This document shows, in pieces, positions 7,560 to 16,214 of a stretch of 64,000 nt of DNA. Below the pieces are notes generated by a model. The model searched no databases, was not told the DNA's origin, and saw only the letters and a program-made list of their open reading frames with translations. The DNA comes from Paenibacillus wulumuqiensis (lineage in GTDB: Bacteria; Bacillota; Bacilli; Paenibacillales; Paenibacillaceae), in the NCBI RefSeq assembly GCF_000971965.1, contig NZ_LAQP01000018.1, positions 62,001-126,000 on the forward strand. Direction: 5' to 3'. Every line of letters starts with the position of its first letter. The stretch's first letter is position 1. Position numbers and translations under genes: made by a program.

Positions 7560-8645
7560 TTACACTCTGTCTATATTCAACCCGGATAATGTCAGATTCA
7601 TAAATTCGCTGTAGCGCCGAGCGGCCTCGTGAATCTCCTGCTCCCCGGTCTTTAGTTCCGTAAATGGATGAATGGAAATATCGACTTTTTCCTTTCGAAT
7701 CTTCCGTCTCCATAAGCCGACAATTTCGCCGTCCACCACCAGCATTGGTGTGAATACAGCATTTTTTCCGGAAATTAGCGGACCGTATTCCTTTTTTACA
7801 AGGGCGCTTCTGTCCTTGTAGCCCAGCAAATATTCGTCATAGCCTGCCAGCAGATGAACAGCATCATCCGGCTCGGTTGCGACCGCATGATCTGCTCCCA
7901 TCCAGTATTCCATATTTCCGTGCCTTTCCAAAAGGAGATTCATTCGAGCCGCTTCCACGCCTTTTCTGGCTTCTGCCATGGGCAGCCCTGACCACCATGC
8001 AAAATCGTACACCGTTGCCGGTCCATGTCCTGTAAAATAGCGTATCGCCAGCTCTTTCAGTGACTCTTCCATACTCCACTCCCGGACTTTGGGCAGCCAT
8101 TCTTCCATCAGTACAAAGGTCTGCTGCTTGCCCTCCAGCGGACCCATACAGATCAGTCCACTATGGGCCAAATACAACAGCACGTTATAGCCCTGCCCAT
8201 CTGCAGTGGCAATACCTTCATATTCCAGTAATTTCATCAGGTCCACCCGTCTCATCCGCTTGTGTTCTCTCAGCGCATCGTGGATGATCTTCTCGGCCAG
8301 CATCATTTGCTTGAATTTCAGCTCCTGCTGCTCCAACTTGCCCCGGAGTCTGGACCAAATACGGGACGCCAGCAGCCCAAGCATCCAGCGGGCATCGGCG
8401 GCAGGCACAAAATGCAGTGTGCCGCGCATTGGCCACGTCAGTACAATTTCCCGGTTGGTTATAGCCTGTTCGACAGCTGTGACATCGGCGTTGTGCGTAC
8501 GTGACCCGATCGCCCACAGCGCCTGGGCATAATCCTGGGCCTGCACGGCGCCCAGCCTTTGCACTACCTCGGCAGCTGTGTTTTCCTTTGACCCGGTAAT
8601 ACACTGAGTGCGCAGGCGGCGATAAGTAATCTCTTTATTTTCCAC
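7560..8645 (-). CDS. Winged-helix DNA-binding protein, AlkZ/YcaQ-like
   Basis: The 361-residue protein starts at GTG 8645, with GGAGAGG just upstream. The N-terminus (about residues 30-45) carries AVQAQDYAQALWAIG; the Q-x-Q(D) element (Q35, Q37) is the catalytic signature of the AlkZ/YcaQ family of interstrand-crosslink DNA glycosylases. Later parts (TWPMRGTLHFV, DYDEYLLGYKDR-like GYDEYLLGYKDRS, VDGEIVGLWRR) fit the winged-helix HTH_42 family throughout its length. Known members unhook DNA crosslinks or protect producers of DNA-damaging natural products. Whether this one is a glycosylase is inferred from the motif. It is followed by no partner gene and stands alone. Confidence 0.82.
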   Translation of the reverse strand: MENKEITYRRLRTQCITGSKENTAAEVVQRLGAVQAQDYAQALWAIGSRTHNADVTAVEQAITNREIVLTWPMRGTLHFVPAADARWMLGLLASRIWSRLRGKLEQQELKFKQMMLAEKIIHDALREHKRMRRVDLMKLLEYEGIATADGQGYNVLLYLAHSGLICMGPLEGKQQTFVLMEEWLPKVREWSMEESLKELAIRYFTGHGPATVYDFAWWSGLPMAEARKGVEAARMNLLLERHGNMEYWMGADHAVATEPDDAVHLLAGYDEYLLGYKDRSALVKKEYGPLISGKNAVFTPMLVVDGEIVGLWRRKIRKEKVDISIHPFTELKTGEQEIHEAARRYSEFMNLTLSGLNIDRV

Positions 8646-8840
8646 ATGTTCCTCTCCAATCTTCCCTACTATTTCCCTCTGGTGCAGGCGGTATGTACGA
8701 GAATATATGTCTCTCTCCAGCTATCTTATGGACAGCCGCCAACAGATAGCGCTTCTACAGTTTCTTCTCCCTTCGCTTAGCGAGCTGGCAGCTGCTGCGG
8801 TTACGCTCGGCTTTGGTCTTCCGATCTGTTTTCATCATAC
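8646..8840. other. Intergenic stretch upstream of the AlkZ-like gene
   Basis: It should hold the promoter of the AlkZ-like gene. I see no convincing ORF. Confidence 0.4.
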
Positions 8841-8872
8841 AAAAACAACCCTGACAACTGTTTGTCAGGGTT
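8841..8872 (-). terminator. Terminator of the WYL regulator gene
   Basis: AACCCTGACA (8847-8856) and TGTCAGGGTT (8863-8872) form a perfect 10-bp stem with loop ACTGTT. On the minus strand a GTTTTTG tract follows, so it ends transcription from the gene at 8999-9961. Confidence 0.85.
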
Positions 8873-8998
8873 GGATCGGACTTGGAAATAGTCTTTAAAA
8901 TGTATAACGCTTCTGTCTGTGCACACTGTTATAACAGCTGTGTACACAGGAGTACCATAGAATAGAGGATTTGCCCCAAGCTTCAAAATAGAGCCTAG

Positions 8999-9961
8999 CT
9001 ATGATTTCAAAGGCGCCGAATCATACAAAGCAGCGACCTTGCGGGCTTCTGCTGCGACTTTTTCAGCCAGTTCAGGCGGTGCCAATATCTGCGCCCGCGA
9101 TCCAAAAGCGAGCAGTTGGAACTTCAGCCACGGTTCATCATACCACTGCGCCTGTATGTGCAGTGTTCCATCTTTTTGCTCGGTGACCGTATCCGGTCCA
9201 AACATATCTTCAGCGTATACACGGATCGAAGGATCAATGCGCAGCGTAATTTGTATATGGCTGCATGTATTCTCTGTATCGGACTGCTGCTTCCACGGGT
9301 ACTGCAGTTCGGACAAGGAATGCGCCCGATAGGGAAAATGTTCTTCCAGCTGCTCCAGCCCTCGGATCCGACTAATACGAAATGTACGAAAATCGCTGCG
9401 TAATCTGCAGTAGCCGTACAGGTACCAGGTGAATCCTTTGAGAGCAATGATAAGGGGTTCCACGAGCCGCTCCTGCAGCTCCTGTTTGTTATTGCGGTAG
9501 GTCAACCGGATCAATTGTCTGGACCGTATAGCACTGCGTATCTGAGCCAGCATACTTTTCATATCGTTATTGGTGCCAAAGGGATTCAAATCGATCAGCA
9601 GATTCTCTTCGGCCTGTCCGCTCGCAGAACTGCCTCTGGCAATCAGTGCACCGACCTTATCCAGCAGCCCTTCCAGCTGCGGATCGCCCAGGCCGGTCTG
9701 TACCCCTCGCAGTCCGCTGACGATCGACATCAACTCTTCCAGTGTGAGCATCTGCCGGTCAATCCGGAACTGCTCCATAATCTCATACCCACCTGCTGCT
9801 CCAGGGTGGGATACGATCGGAATACCTGCTTGTCCGATTGTATCCAGATCACGGTATACCGTGCGCAGCGAGATCTCAAACCGCTCCGCCAATTCTGTCG
9901 CATTAACACGTTTGCGGCTTAACAGCAGCATGACAATAGCAAGAAGGCGATCTGTTTTCAT
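8999..9961 (-). CDS. HTH-type regulator with WYL domain
   Basis: The 320-residue protein starts at ATG 9961, with AGGAGG nine bases upstream. The N-terminal 60 residues are a DeoR-like winged helix-turn-helix (NATELAERFEISLRTVYRDLDTI). A WYL domain follows at about 140-220 with the core FTWYLYGYCRLRSDFRTFRISRI, and a C-terminal WCX-type part ends the protein. WYL proteins sense nucleic acid or small ligands; this subtype (YobV-like) is a common single-gene regulator. No target gene is adjacent on either side. A 17-bp tandem repeat lies upstream, between this gene and mscS. Confidence 0.9.
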   Translation of the reverse strand: MKTDRLLAIVMLLLSRKRVNATELAERFEISLRTVYRDLDTIGQAGIPIVSHPGAAGGYEIMEQFRIDRQMLTLEELMSIVSGLRGVQTGLGDPQLEGLLDKVGALIARGSSASGQAEENLLIDLNPFGTNNDMKSMLAQIRSAIRSRQLIRLTYRNNKQELQERLVEPLIIALKGFTWYLYGYCRLRSDFRTFRISRIRGLEQLEEHFPYRAHSLSELQYPWKQQSDTENTCSHIQITLRIDPSIRVYAEDMFGPDTVTEQKDGTLHIQAQWYDEPWLKFQLLAFGSRAQILAPPELAEKVAAEARKVAALYDSAPLKS

Positions 9962-10152
9962 AAGGATGGTTCCTCCTGTATGGGTTAACCTGCTGCGTGT
10001 ATTTTAGCATAATTGGCAGACCGCGGCAGAGCTGCATCTGTTTATAACACTGGTAATAGCAGCGCAGATGATTGTATTTTGCAGAGCAATACGTTTTTGA
10101 GTGCAGTATATTTTTTAGACGAGTACATTTTCCAGACTATAAATCCCCCAGC

Positions 10153-10203
10153 AAAACAAATTTTTGAACAAAACAAATTTTTGAACAAAACAAATCTATG
10201 AAC
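10153..10203. repeat. Three 17-bp tandem repeats
   Basis: AAAACAAATTTTTGAAC occurs at 10153-10169 and 10170-10186 and, with two changes, at 10187-10203. It is next to the mscS terminator and about 190 bp upstream of the WYL gene. It may be a slippage product or a binding array. Confidence 0.85.
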
Positions 10204-10206
10204 AAA

Positions 10207-10240
10207 AAAAGTACAGCATGAATCATCATGCTGTACTTTT
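10207..10240. terminator. Terminator of the mscS-family gene
   Basis: AAAAGTACAGCATG (10207-10220) pairs perfectly with CATGCTGTACTTTT (10227-10240) around loop AATCAT. A/T runs on both sides make it usable in both directions. The gene ending at 10332 reads into it. Confidence 0.88.
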
Positions 10241-10331
10241 GGCTTAGACTTATTACATTGATCATTCTATACAATGGAGACGCATATACAGGCACTCTTT
10301 ACTTCATTACTTATCTGGTGTCTGTTCATCC

Positions 10332-11576
10332 TCACGGCAGCAACTTGTTTTCCTTCAATTGCACAATATCATGCCCCGTCGGATTCTGGAAAGGACGTAG
10401 TCCAAAGGTCGGCGCCACCGCAAAGATATGGTCGAAAATATCCGCCTGCAGCTTTTCGTAAATACTCCAGGTCGTATCATTACTAAAAGCGTAGATCTCC
10501 AGCGGAAGCCCGTTATCTCCTGGAGCCAGCTGCCGGACGATCAGGGTCATGTCCTTGTGAATCTGCGGATGGTTCCTCAGATACTGATGAATATACTCAC
10601 GGAATACGCCGATATTGGTCAGCTGTCTGCCATTGACATTGCTGTCCCTGTTAATCTGGTGCTCTGCATTGTAAGCATCAATCTCTTCCAAGCGGACGGT
10701 AATATAATCCGCCAAATAATGAATTTTGCGGAATTCCGAGATCATCTCGTCACTGCAAAATCGGATGCTGCTTGTATCGATATGAATGCTGCGCTTGATC
10801 CGGCGCCCGCCCGATACCTGCATCCCGCGCCAGTTTTTGAACGAATCCGAGATCAGCGCGTAGCTCGGGATCATCGTAATCGTCTTATCAAAATTCATGA
10901 CTTTGACCGTGTTCAAAGTAATATCGATCACGTCGCCATCCGCATCATACTTGGGCATCTCGATCCAGTCACCGACACGCACCATATCATTGGAGGACAA
11001 CTGAATCCCCGCTACCAGCCCGAGGATAGAATCCTTGAAAATCAGCATGAGCACAGCAGATAATGCTCCCAGTCCGCTCAGAATAATCAGCGGATTCTGG
11101 CCGATCAGATTGGAGATCACTATAATGCCCCCGATGATGAACATGACGATCTTCACGACCTGAATATACCCTTTGATCGGCCGAATCTTGGAGATTTCAA
11201 AAGAACGATAGATCGTCTCAAACGCATTCAGCAGCGCATTCACAACAGTGATCATAATGATGATCATATACGTCATGGCAGCCTTCTCGATCAGTACCTG
11301 ATAAGCCGGGAAAATGGGCGCAGAGAAGTAGATGATGATGGCCGGTACGAGATGGGAGAGATTGTGGAATACCCTTTTCTCGACGATGATATTATCCCAC
11401 GTGTACCGGTTGTTGTTGACGATATGAATAATCGTACGCAGTACGATTTTTTTGGTAATAAAATTAGCAAGGATGCAGAGCAGGGCGATAAACAGCACCA
11501 TGATGATATTTGCTGTATAAATGTTGGCAAGCCCGTTCACACCAAGGCTAACCAGCTGTTGTTTGATAAATTCCAT
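10332..11576 (-). CDS. MscS-family mechanosensitive ion channel
   Basis: The 414-residue protein starts at ATG 11576. Five hydrophobic segments lie within the first ~190 residues, the last (PLIILSGLGALSAVLMLIFKDSILGLVAG) being the pore-lining TM3 plus the start of the beta domain typical of MscS. The cytoplasmic part contains VRVGDWIEMPKYDADGDVIDITLNTVKV, the MscS beta-barrel core with the aspartate-rich insertion seen in YbdG-like channels. It is longer than MscS (286 aa) and close to YbdG in length. Such channels release solutes under hypo-osmotic shock. It stands alone, with its own terminator. Confidence 0.9.
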   Translation of the reverse strand: MEFIKQQLVSLGVNGLANIYTANIIMVLFIALLCILANFITKKIVLRTIIHIVNNNRYTWDNIIVEKRVFHNLSHLVPAIIIYFSAPIFPAYQVLIEKAAMTYMIIIMITVVNALLNAFETIYRSFEISKIRPIKGYIQVVKIVMFIIGGIIVISNLIGQNPLIILSGLGALSAVLMLIFKDSILGLVAGIQLSSNDMVRVGDWIEMPKYDADGDVIDITLNTVKVMNFDKTITMIPSYALISDSFKNWRGMQVSGGRRIKRSIHIDTSSIRFCSDEMISEFRKIHYLADYITVRLEEIDAYNAEHQINRDSNVNGRQLTNIGVFREYIHQYLRNHPQIHKDMTLIVRQLAPGDNGLPLEIYAFSNDTTWSIYEKLQADIFDHIFAVAPTFGLRPFQNPTGHDIVQLKENKLLP

Positions 11577-11779
11577 TGCTTCCTCCTATCGCAGTACATA
11601 CTAGCCTATTATTATAGAGGAGTTGGCGATAGGAAACAAAGTTTGGATAAAAGATAAAATGAATTGAACAAAAGTAGAGCATCCTGCGGTCATAACTACT
11701 CTCGCAAATAAACATCTTTCCAAGCGTTCTTACTTACTGTATACACGATCATGTCGCATGTTGTCATTCACCTTACAAA
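11577..11779. other. Intergenic stretch at the left end of the accessory region
   Basis: Base composition turns AT-rich here. I see no gene or terminator. Confidence 0.4.
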
Positions 11780-12358
11780 TTAAATACCATGTTTCCAAAT
11801 TATATATTGCAGCATATCCGAATCAAAATGTAATTTGGCTCCTTCTTTCTCAGATGGAAACAGACGGATACGTTCCACAATAAAAGCCTCTATATGATCC
11901 AGGGACAAGCAAATAAATCCTGGTATGTTCATTTCTGATTTTGTTACCAAAACCTTTCCCACTTCATGGAATTGTCCTTGCGATACGCACTGAGACTTGA
12001 GATATTCTGTATGCACTCGTACTTTATTTTCAGAAAAGAAACCTATTCTTTTTAAGCAATAAGCTATACGATCTTCTCTTTTAAGATGGATTTTTTCCAG
12101 ACTTACTCTATTCCCTGATTTCACTTCACACATCAAACCAATATTGGTATTGGAGTTAAAATGTCTAAAAAGTGCCGCGTCATAATGCTGTCTCCCAACT
12201 TCTTCCGTTACAAACTTAGGACGTATTGCCAACAAGTCGGCATCTGCACTTTGGTTACTGTCGGATAAGCCCTGCCGATGTAACACAAAATTGGTGAGTG
12301 GAAAAAAGCCATTAAATCGCAAATACCAATAAACTAATTCTTCTGCAAAATTTTTCAT
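11780..12358 (-). CDS. Hypothetical protein with a possible PD-(D/E)XK nuclease-like core
   Basis: The 192-residue protein starts at ATG 12358 with AGGAAG five bases upstream. The sequence is AT-rich compared with core genes. Residues 1-20 (EELVYWYLRFNGFFPL) resemble the N-terminal helix that precedes the core in restriction-like nucleases. SADADLLAIRPKF (about residues 37-49) and CEVKSGNR (about 76-83) give the spaced D...ExK pattern of that fold. It has no signal peptide. I do not recognise the family. The nuclease reading is an inference from motif spacing; it could be an inactive member or another protein altogether. The next genes are not methyltransferases. Confidence 0.55.
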   Translation of the reverse strand: MKNFAEELVYWYLRFNGFFPLTNFVLHRQGLSDSNQSADADLLAIRPKFVTEEVGRQHYDAALFRHFNSNTNIGLMCEVKSGNRVSLEKIHLKREDRIAYCLKRIGFFSENKVRVHTEYLKSQCVSQGQFHEVGKVLVTKSEMNIPGFICLSLDHIEAFIVERIRLFPSEKEGAKLHFDSDMLQYIIWKHGI

Positions 12359-12391
12359 TATCTCTTCCTTTTATACTAATACTTATTTAAT

Positions 12392-12583
12392 TCACTCATG
12401 ATATTCGACTTCTTCTCTTGTTCCGTTACCATTATAAATAAGTTCAAATGTATTGCCTTCCGCATCTTCTCGGATTCGCTTATTATTTTTCATGTAATAC
12501 ATAGAGGCACCTGATTCTTTTGCCTGCTTACGTGCATAGTCATAGGCTCTCTTCAATATTTCCTGTAGTTCTTCTCTTTTCAC
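12392..12583 (-). CDS. Small hypothetical protein
   Basis: A 63-residue ORF with GTG start (12583) and AAGGAG nine bases upstream. It is charged and soluble (MKREELQEILKRAYDYARKQ, ending GTREEVEYHE), without known motif. It is upstream of the nuclease-like gene in the same direction, 33 bp apart, so the two may be co-transcribed. I do not recognise it. Confidence 0.5.
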   Translation of the reverse strand: MKREELQEILKRAYDYARKQAKESGASMYYMKNNKRIREDAEGNTFELIYNGNGTREEVEYHE

Positions 12584-12618
12584 TACATTCAGCTCCTTGA
12601 TTCCAGACTATGGACAGT

Positions 12619-14091
12619 CTACTTCAAAATAGGCGCTACTCGGTGCCCCGTAGCCTGCTCAAACCCAAATGCAATTCTGATCAAAGTCGGCTCACTCCAT
12701 GCTGTTCCCACAAAAGATATCCCTTGCGGCCCCTTCGTAATATAGCCGCCGGGCGCAATCACGCCTTCCTCGGCATATCCTCCCGGAACCGTAATGATCG
12801 GATATCCTGCTCGGGCAGCCAGATCAGATCCTCCCTCGCTGCCGAGAAACAGAAGAGCGTCCAGCTGATGTTCATTCAGCGCATGATCGATTCCATGTTC
12901 CCCAGCCATTTCTTTGTTATACCTCAGGCTGTCCAGATATTCCTGTTCTGTCAGGGTGCCACTGGTTTCTTCTGCCCATATCAATGTACCCTGACCATAC
13001 TTCAATGCTTTCTCTGCATGCTGTTCATTAAAAACAATTACTTCGGCTAGAGAATGAACAGGAATATGCTCAGGCAGCCGGCTCAGATAGTCGTTCAGCC
13101 CCTGCTTGAATTCATAGCGCATCACGTTCGCATCCCAATGGGCATCTTCACAGGGGAGATGCACCGGATCGATAATCGTCGCTCCTTGCTGGCGAAGCAC
13201 ATGTATCGCAGCTTCGATGACTTCCAATCTGTCTTTGTCGAGGTGCTGGTAATAATGCCGGGGGATGCCAATTCTAGCCTGTTTCAGAAATGCTGTATCC
13301 AGAGATGAGGTATATTTCCGATCCATATCTTCTGTACCGTGACTACTATGCTGCCATCCCCCTCTATCCACCAGAGCATCCAGCAAAATCGCCGCATCCG
13401 TTACTGTACGCGCCATCGGACCTGCCGAATCCTGGCTAAATGCGATTGGTACAATTCCATCCTGACGGATCAGACCTACTGTTGGCTTGATGCCGACTAC
13501 GCTATTCTGGCTGGCAGGACTAATAATCGAGCCCGATGTCTCCGTACCAATCGCCGCCGCGCCAAAGTTTGCAGCAATAGCTGCTGCCGATCCCGAACTG
13601 GAGCCCCCCACGAACAGCTCACCCGGTCCATACGGATTCAGCGTTAGTCCACCACGTGAACTGTATCCCGCCCAGATATCAACAGACATAAAGCCAGCCC
13701 ATTCCGTCATATTCGTCTTGCCCAGCAGAACCGCCCCAGCAGCCCGAAGCTGGGCGGCAACCATAGAATCTTGTGAAGCAAACGAGTGTGCAAGAGTAAT
13801 CGAACCTGCACTTGTATGCATCTGGTCAGCTGTATCGATATTGTCTTTTAAAAGGATAGGGATACCATGCAGCATTCCTCTGCTGCCTGTTGCTTTTCTC
13901 TCCAGATCCAGCGCTCTGGCAATCTCCACTGCTTCCGGATTGATTTCCAGAACAGATCTAATTTTCCCGTCAAAAGTATGAATTCTATCTATGTACGCTT
14001 GCACAATCTTCTCCGAACTTGTCGATCCTGACTCCATCGCTTGCTGCAAAGCTTGAATATCTGCTTCTACTATCCATTTCTCTACATTCAT
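12619..14091 (-). CDS. Amidase-signature family enzyme
   Basis: The 490-residue protein starts at ATG 14091 (MNVEKW), preceded by GGAGG eight bases upstream; an in-frame ATG 15 bases earlier contains that site and is unlikely. The amidase-signature triad is visible: Lys in GIPILLKDNID (about residue 82), the Ser-rich GGSSSGSAAA loop (about 162-171), and the nucleophile Ser in GTETSGSIISPAS (about 188). The family hydrolyses amides; GatA-like subunits also belong here, but no gatB or gatC is adjacent. Substrate unknown. Codon use is closer to core genes than that of its neighbours. Confidence 0.9.
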   Translation of the reverse strand: MNVEKWIVEADIQALQQAMESGSTSSEKIVQAYIDRIHTFDGKIRSVLEINPEAVEIARALDLERKATGSRGMLHGIPILLKDNIDTADQMHTSAGSITLAHSFASQDSMVAAQLRAAGAVLLGKTNMTEWAGFMSVDIWAGYSSRGGLTLNPYGPGELFVGGSSSGSAAAIAANFGAAAIGTETSGSIISPASQNSVVGIKPTVGLIRQDGIVPIAFSQDSAGPMARTVTDAAILLDALVDRGGWQHSSHGTEDMDRKYTSSLDTAFLKQARIGIPRHYYQHLDKDRLEVIEAAIHVLRQQGATIIDPVHLPCEDAHWDANVMRYEFKQGLNDYLSRLPEHIPVHSLAEVIVFNEQHAEKALKYGQGTLIWAEETSGTLTEQEYLDSLRYNKEMAGEHGIDHALNEHQLDALLFLGSEGGSDLAARAGYPIITVPGGYAEEGVIAPGGYITKGPQGISFVGTAWSEPTLIRIAFGFEQATGHRVAPILK

Positions 14092-14288
14092 GTAATCATC
14101 CTCCATATACCGGGGTATTCCACAGGCTGCTTGATAAATCCTTTAATAAGGCTACTTAAACTTTCTAACCCGTAAATAGTAAAAGAAACAATTGTGCAAG
14201 TCAGATATAGTGTTGCGATAAGTATACATCGGTTTGCAAAGATACTTATATCAAAGTTGAACAATTCAACAACAAAGCAGACACCCAT
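14088..14288 (-). CDS. Doubtful small membrane protein
   Basis: A 66-residue ORF whose stop overlaps the amidase ATG in an ATGA arrangement, which hints at coupling. Its middle (CILIATLYLTCTIVSFTIYGL) is one strong membrane segment. No ribosome-binding site stands upstream of its ATG at 14288, and I do not recognise it. It could be a chance frame. Confidence 0.25.
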   Translation of the reverse strand: MGVCFVVELFNFDISIFANRCILIATLYLTCTIVSFTIYGLESLSSLIKGFIKQPVEYPGIWRMIT

Positions 14289-14531
14289 TGATGTCTGTTT
14301 GTGTTGTTACATCTAAGAGAAAGACTATACTTCGTTCACTAATCTTCATCAACCTTTTGTTTTTCCCTCTTCACTAAAAAAATAACATTATATTAATGCT
14401 ATTATTTTGGAATTATGAATATAATTCCCGCTGTCTTGCTATATTTTTCACAAAGAAAAATTGACATAATTTTTTTATTAAAGAAACTTTGTATCAATTT
14501 CTCTCGTCTAACTTATAGAAGGAGTGATGTA
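14289..14531. other. AT-rich intergenic stretch
   Basis: The region between two divergent genes holds an imperfect hairpin near 14270-14310 and must carry the promoter of the lipoprotein gene. A TTGACA at 14461 has no -10 at the usual distance. Nothing else is supported. Confidence 0.4.
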
Positions 14532-14981
14532 ATGAATAAAAAAATAACTTTATTGATTGTATTTGTTTTATCTACGGTCGCTTTGTCAGGATGTAGTAAT
14601 CCATCGACTACCTCCTCCTCAAATAACCAACCTGCATCCAGTACTAGTATTACAAAGCAAGATTCTCAACAAGCCATGTTAAACGAGTCTCAATATGCAG
14701 GAAGCGAACTTGAACTTATAAAACTGATTAACTTATCAACTCAATATACTAATGATCAGAATAAAGATGCGTATATGAAGCTTTTAACTTCTGATTCTCC
14801 CATACAAGGGATCATGGGAAAAGGAAAGATTACAAATGTAGAGATCAAACATATTGGTGATATAACTAAAAATCAAGCTTCTATCTCTGCAGATGTTACT
14901 TATGAAAATAATAACCCGACTTCTAAAATCTATACTTTTAAAAAACAAAATAACAAATGGTTATTAGCTGATTTTGATTAA
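14532..14981 (+). CDS. Small lipoprotein of unknown function
   Basis: The 149-residue protein starts at ATG 14532 with AGAAGGAG seven bases upstream. It has a lysine-rich N-terminus (MNKKITLL), a hydrophobic stretch and the lipobox LSGC at residues 17-20, so it would be lipidated by Lgt and cut by LspA. A Ser/Thr/Asn linker follows, then a compact domain of about 85 residues (LIKLINLSTQYTND...KQNNKWLLADFD) of the kind seen in DUF4878-like or NTF2-like lipoproteins. The gene is AT-rich against the core genes. Function unknown; the terminator follows at once. Confidence 0.8.
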   Translation: MNKKITLLIVFVLSTVALSGCSNPSTTSSSNNQPASSTSITKQDSQQAMLNESQYAGSELELIKLINLSTQYTNDQNKDAYMKLLTSDSPIQGIMGKGKITNVEIKHIGDITKNQASISADVTYENNNPTSKIYTFKKQNNKWLLADFD

Positions 14982-15011
14982 AAAAGCTGCGCCATATAGG
15001 CGCAGCTTTTT
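14981..15011. terminator. Terminator between convergent lipoprotein and NAGPA genes
   Basis: AAAAAGCTGCGCC (14981-14993) pairs perfectly with GGCGCAGCTTTTT (14999-15011) around loop ATATA. The flanking A and T runs allow use in both directions, and it overlaps the lipoprotein stop codon. Confidence 0.92.
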
Positions 15012-15012
15012 C

Positions 15013-15762
15013 TTATATCCATTCAGTGGCACTTACACGAACCATGGAAAACACTTGTCTTGGGATACCTCCTGATGGATTATAATTAGTTGCTACTGGA
15101 TTACCATTTCGAATAACTGCATATTTCATTTGAGTTGAAGAACCACCATCTAGCATTACCGCTAAATTACAGCCGCGAGCGATCATAAATTTACGTACAG
15201 TCCAAGCATCCGCACTATCAAACGCTACCAGCCAAATTTTTGAACCATCCCATCCAATAGCTGTTCTTTCATTCTTAGATCGAGGTGCGAAACGGAATGC
15301 ATTTTGGGTTTCTGCAACAGCATTTGAACAATCTGTAGCATCACCGTTACCATTAATATCCGCATAATATTTATCTATGCTACCATAAGCAACATTTGGA
15401 AATAAACTATATCCACCAATAGCCCATTTTACATTACTAAGATTGGCTTCACTAGCATAATCTACAACTCCAGTAGTCACAGAAGAACCTCCGCCGTAAC
15501 AAAAAATGGTTCCACGTTTTGTGGCAATTCCATTACACGCTTGTCCAGTGCGATTACCACCTGTTCGTACTGCAACTCCATTTTGCATAGCAATACCTGT
15601 TAATGCTGAGCCAGAAAAAAATGTTCCATTGACTCCAAAATAAGCTTGGTCAACTACTGCTTTAGCACCAATGTCTACAATTGAAATTGCAGCTAAGTCA
15701 GTTTTAATTGCGTGTACAACGCTTCCCTCATAGTTGTATTGAAGATGTTGGGCAGTTGTCAT
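15013..15762 (-). CDS. NAGPA-domain (phosphodiester glycosidase) protein
   Basis: The 249-residue protein starts at ATG 15762 with AGGAGG eight bases upstream (15769-15774). YFGVNGTFFSG (about residues 41-51) and NLAVMLDGGSSTQM (about 198-211) are the two most conserved elements of the NAGPA fold, known from the mammalian uncovering enzyme and from bacterial exopolysaccharide and phage proteins. No signal peptide or membrane segment is seen, unlike most bacterial members, so it may act in the cytoplasm or be a phage-lysis or tail-associated form. A strong hairpin leader precedes the gene. It stands alone between terminators and is AT-rich. Confidence 0.8.
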   Translation of the reverse strand: MTTAQHLQYNYEGSVVHAIKTDLAAISIVDIGAKAVVDQAYFGVNGTFFSGSALTGIAMQNGVAVRTGGNRTGQACNGIATKRGTIFCYGGGSSVTTGVVDYASEANLSNVKWAIGGYSLFPNVAYGSIDKYYADINGNGDATDCSNAVAETQNAFRFAPRSKNERTAIGWDGSKIWLVAFDSADAWTVRKFMIARGCNLAVMLDGGSSTQMKYAVIRNGNPVATNYNPSGGIPRQVFSMVRVSATEWI

Positions 15763-15795
15763 AAAAATCCTCCTAAAATTATTTTTAAATTATTA

Positions 15796-15840
15796 GGGAT
15801 ATTGCTAAAAGCAACGTATCCCGCGTCGCTTTCTAGCAAT
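15796..15840 (-). promoter_or_regulatory. Leader with two competing hairpins upstream of the NAGPA gene
   Basis: On the minus strand, structure A pairs 15828-15840 with 15801-15812 (12 pairs, one bulge). Structure B pairs TATCCC/GGGATA (15796-15801 with 15817-15822) and TTGCT/AGCAA inside it (15802-15806 with 15810-15814). The two cannot form together. The region ends 22 bases upstream of the AGGAGG, so a switch in transcript or translation control is possible. No clean U-run follows B. Confidence 0.5.
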
Positions 15841-16091
15841 AATAATTTATAAGAGATTTTCACCTCTTACTATAAAGGAGAATTTATTGACCAAATCACA
15901 ACCATAATTATAATTTTTCATTATTTTTTTAAATATGTACTTATAGTTTATACCGCTATTATTGTTTTGACTTAAAATAATTCCTAAGTAATTTATTACT
16001 TAAATGCTCATTGTTTAAATAATTTTAATAAAATAAGAGTCATCAGATTAAAATCTATTTCTATCAATATGTACACTTTATTTTTAAAATC
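15841..16091. other. AT-rich intergenic stretch
   Basis: A small hairpin TAAGAG...CTCTTA lies near 15850-15869. Otherwise I see no gene or repeat. Confidence 0.4.
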
Positions 16092-16137
16092 ATGAAGAAA
16101 GCTGCCAACCAAATTCCGGGTCAGCAGCTTTCTTCAT
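16092..16137. terminator. Terminator of the MetE-like gene
   Basis: ATGAAGAAAGCTGC (16092-16105) pairs with GCAGCTTTCTTCAT (16124-16137), perfect over 14 bp. TTTT follows on the plus strand; on the minus strand the tract after the stem is GATTTTAAAAA. It can serve the gene at 16215-17375. Confidence 0.8.
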
Positions 16138-16214
16138 TTTACATATAAGAGCAATACTGCATTACTTGGATCCATTGCAGCATACTACTATTATCCTTAA
16201 ATTAATTAAACTAT

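Noticed and set aside
14088-14288. 66-residue membrane-like ORF coupled to the amidase
   Set aside because: No ribosome-binding site; kept only as a low-confidence feature. A hydrophobic frame in AT-rich DNA is easily found by chance.
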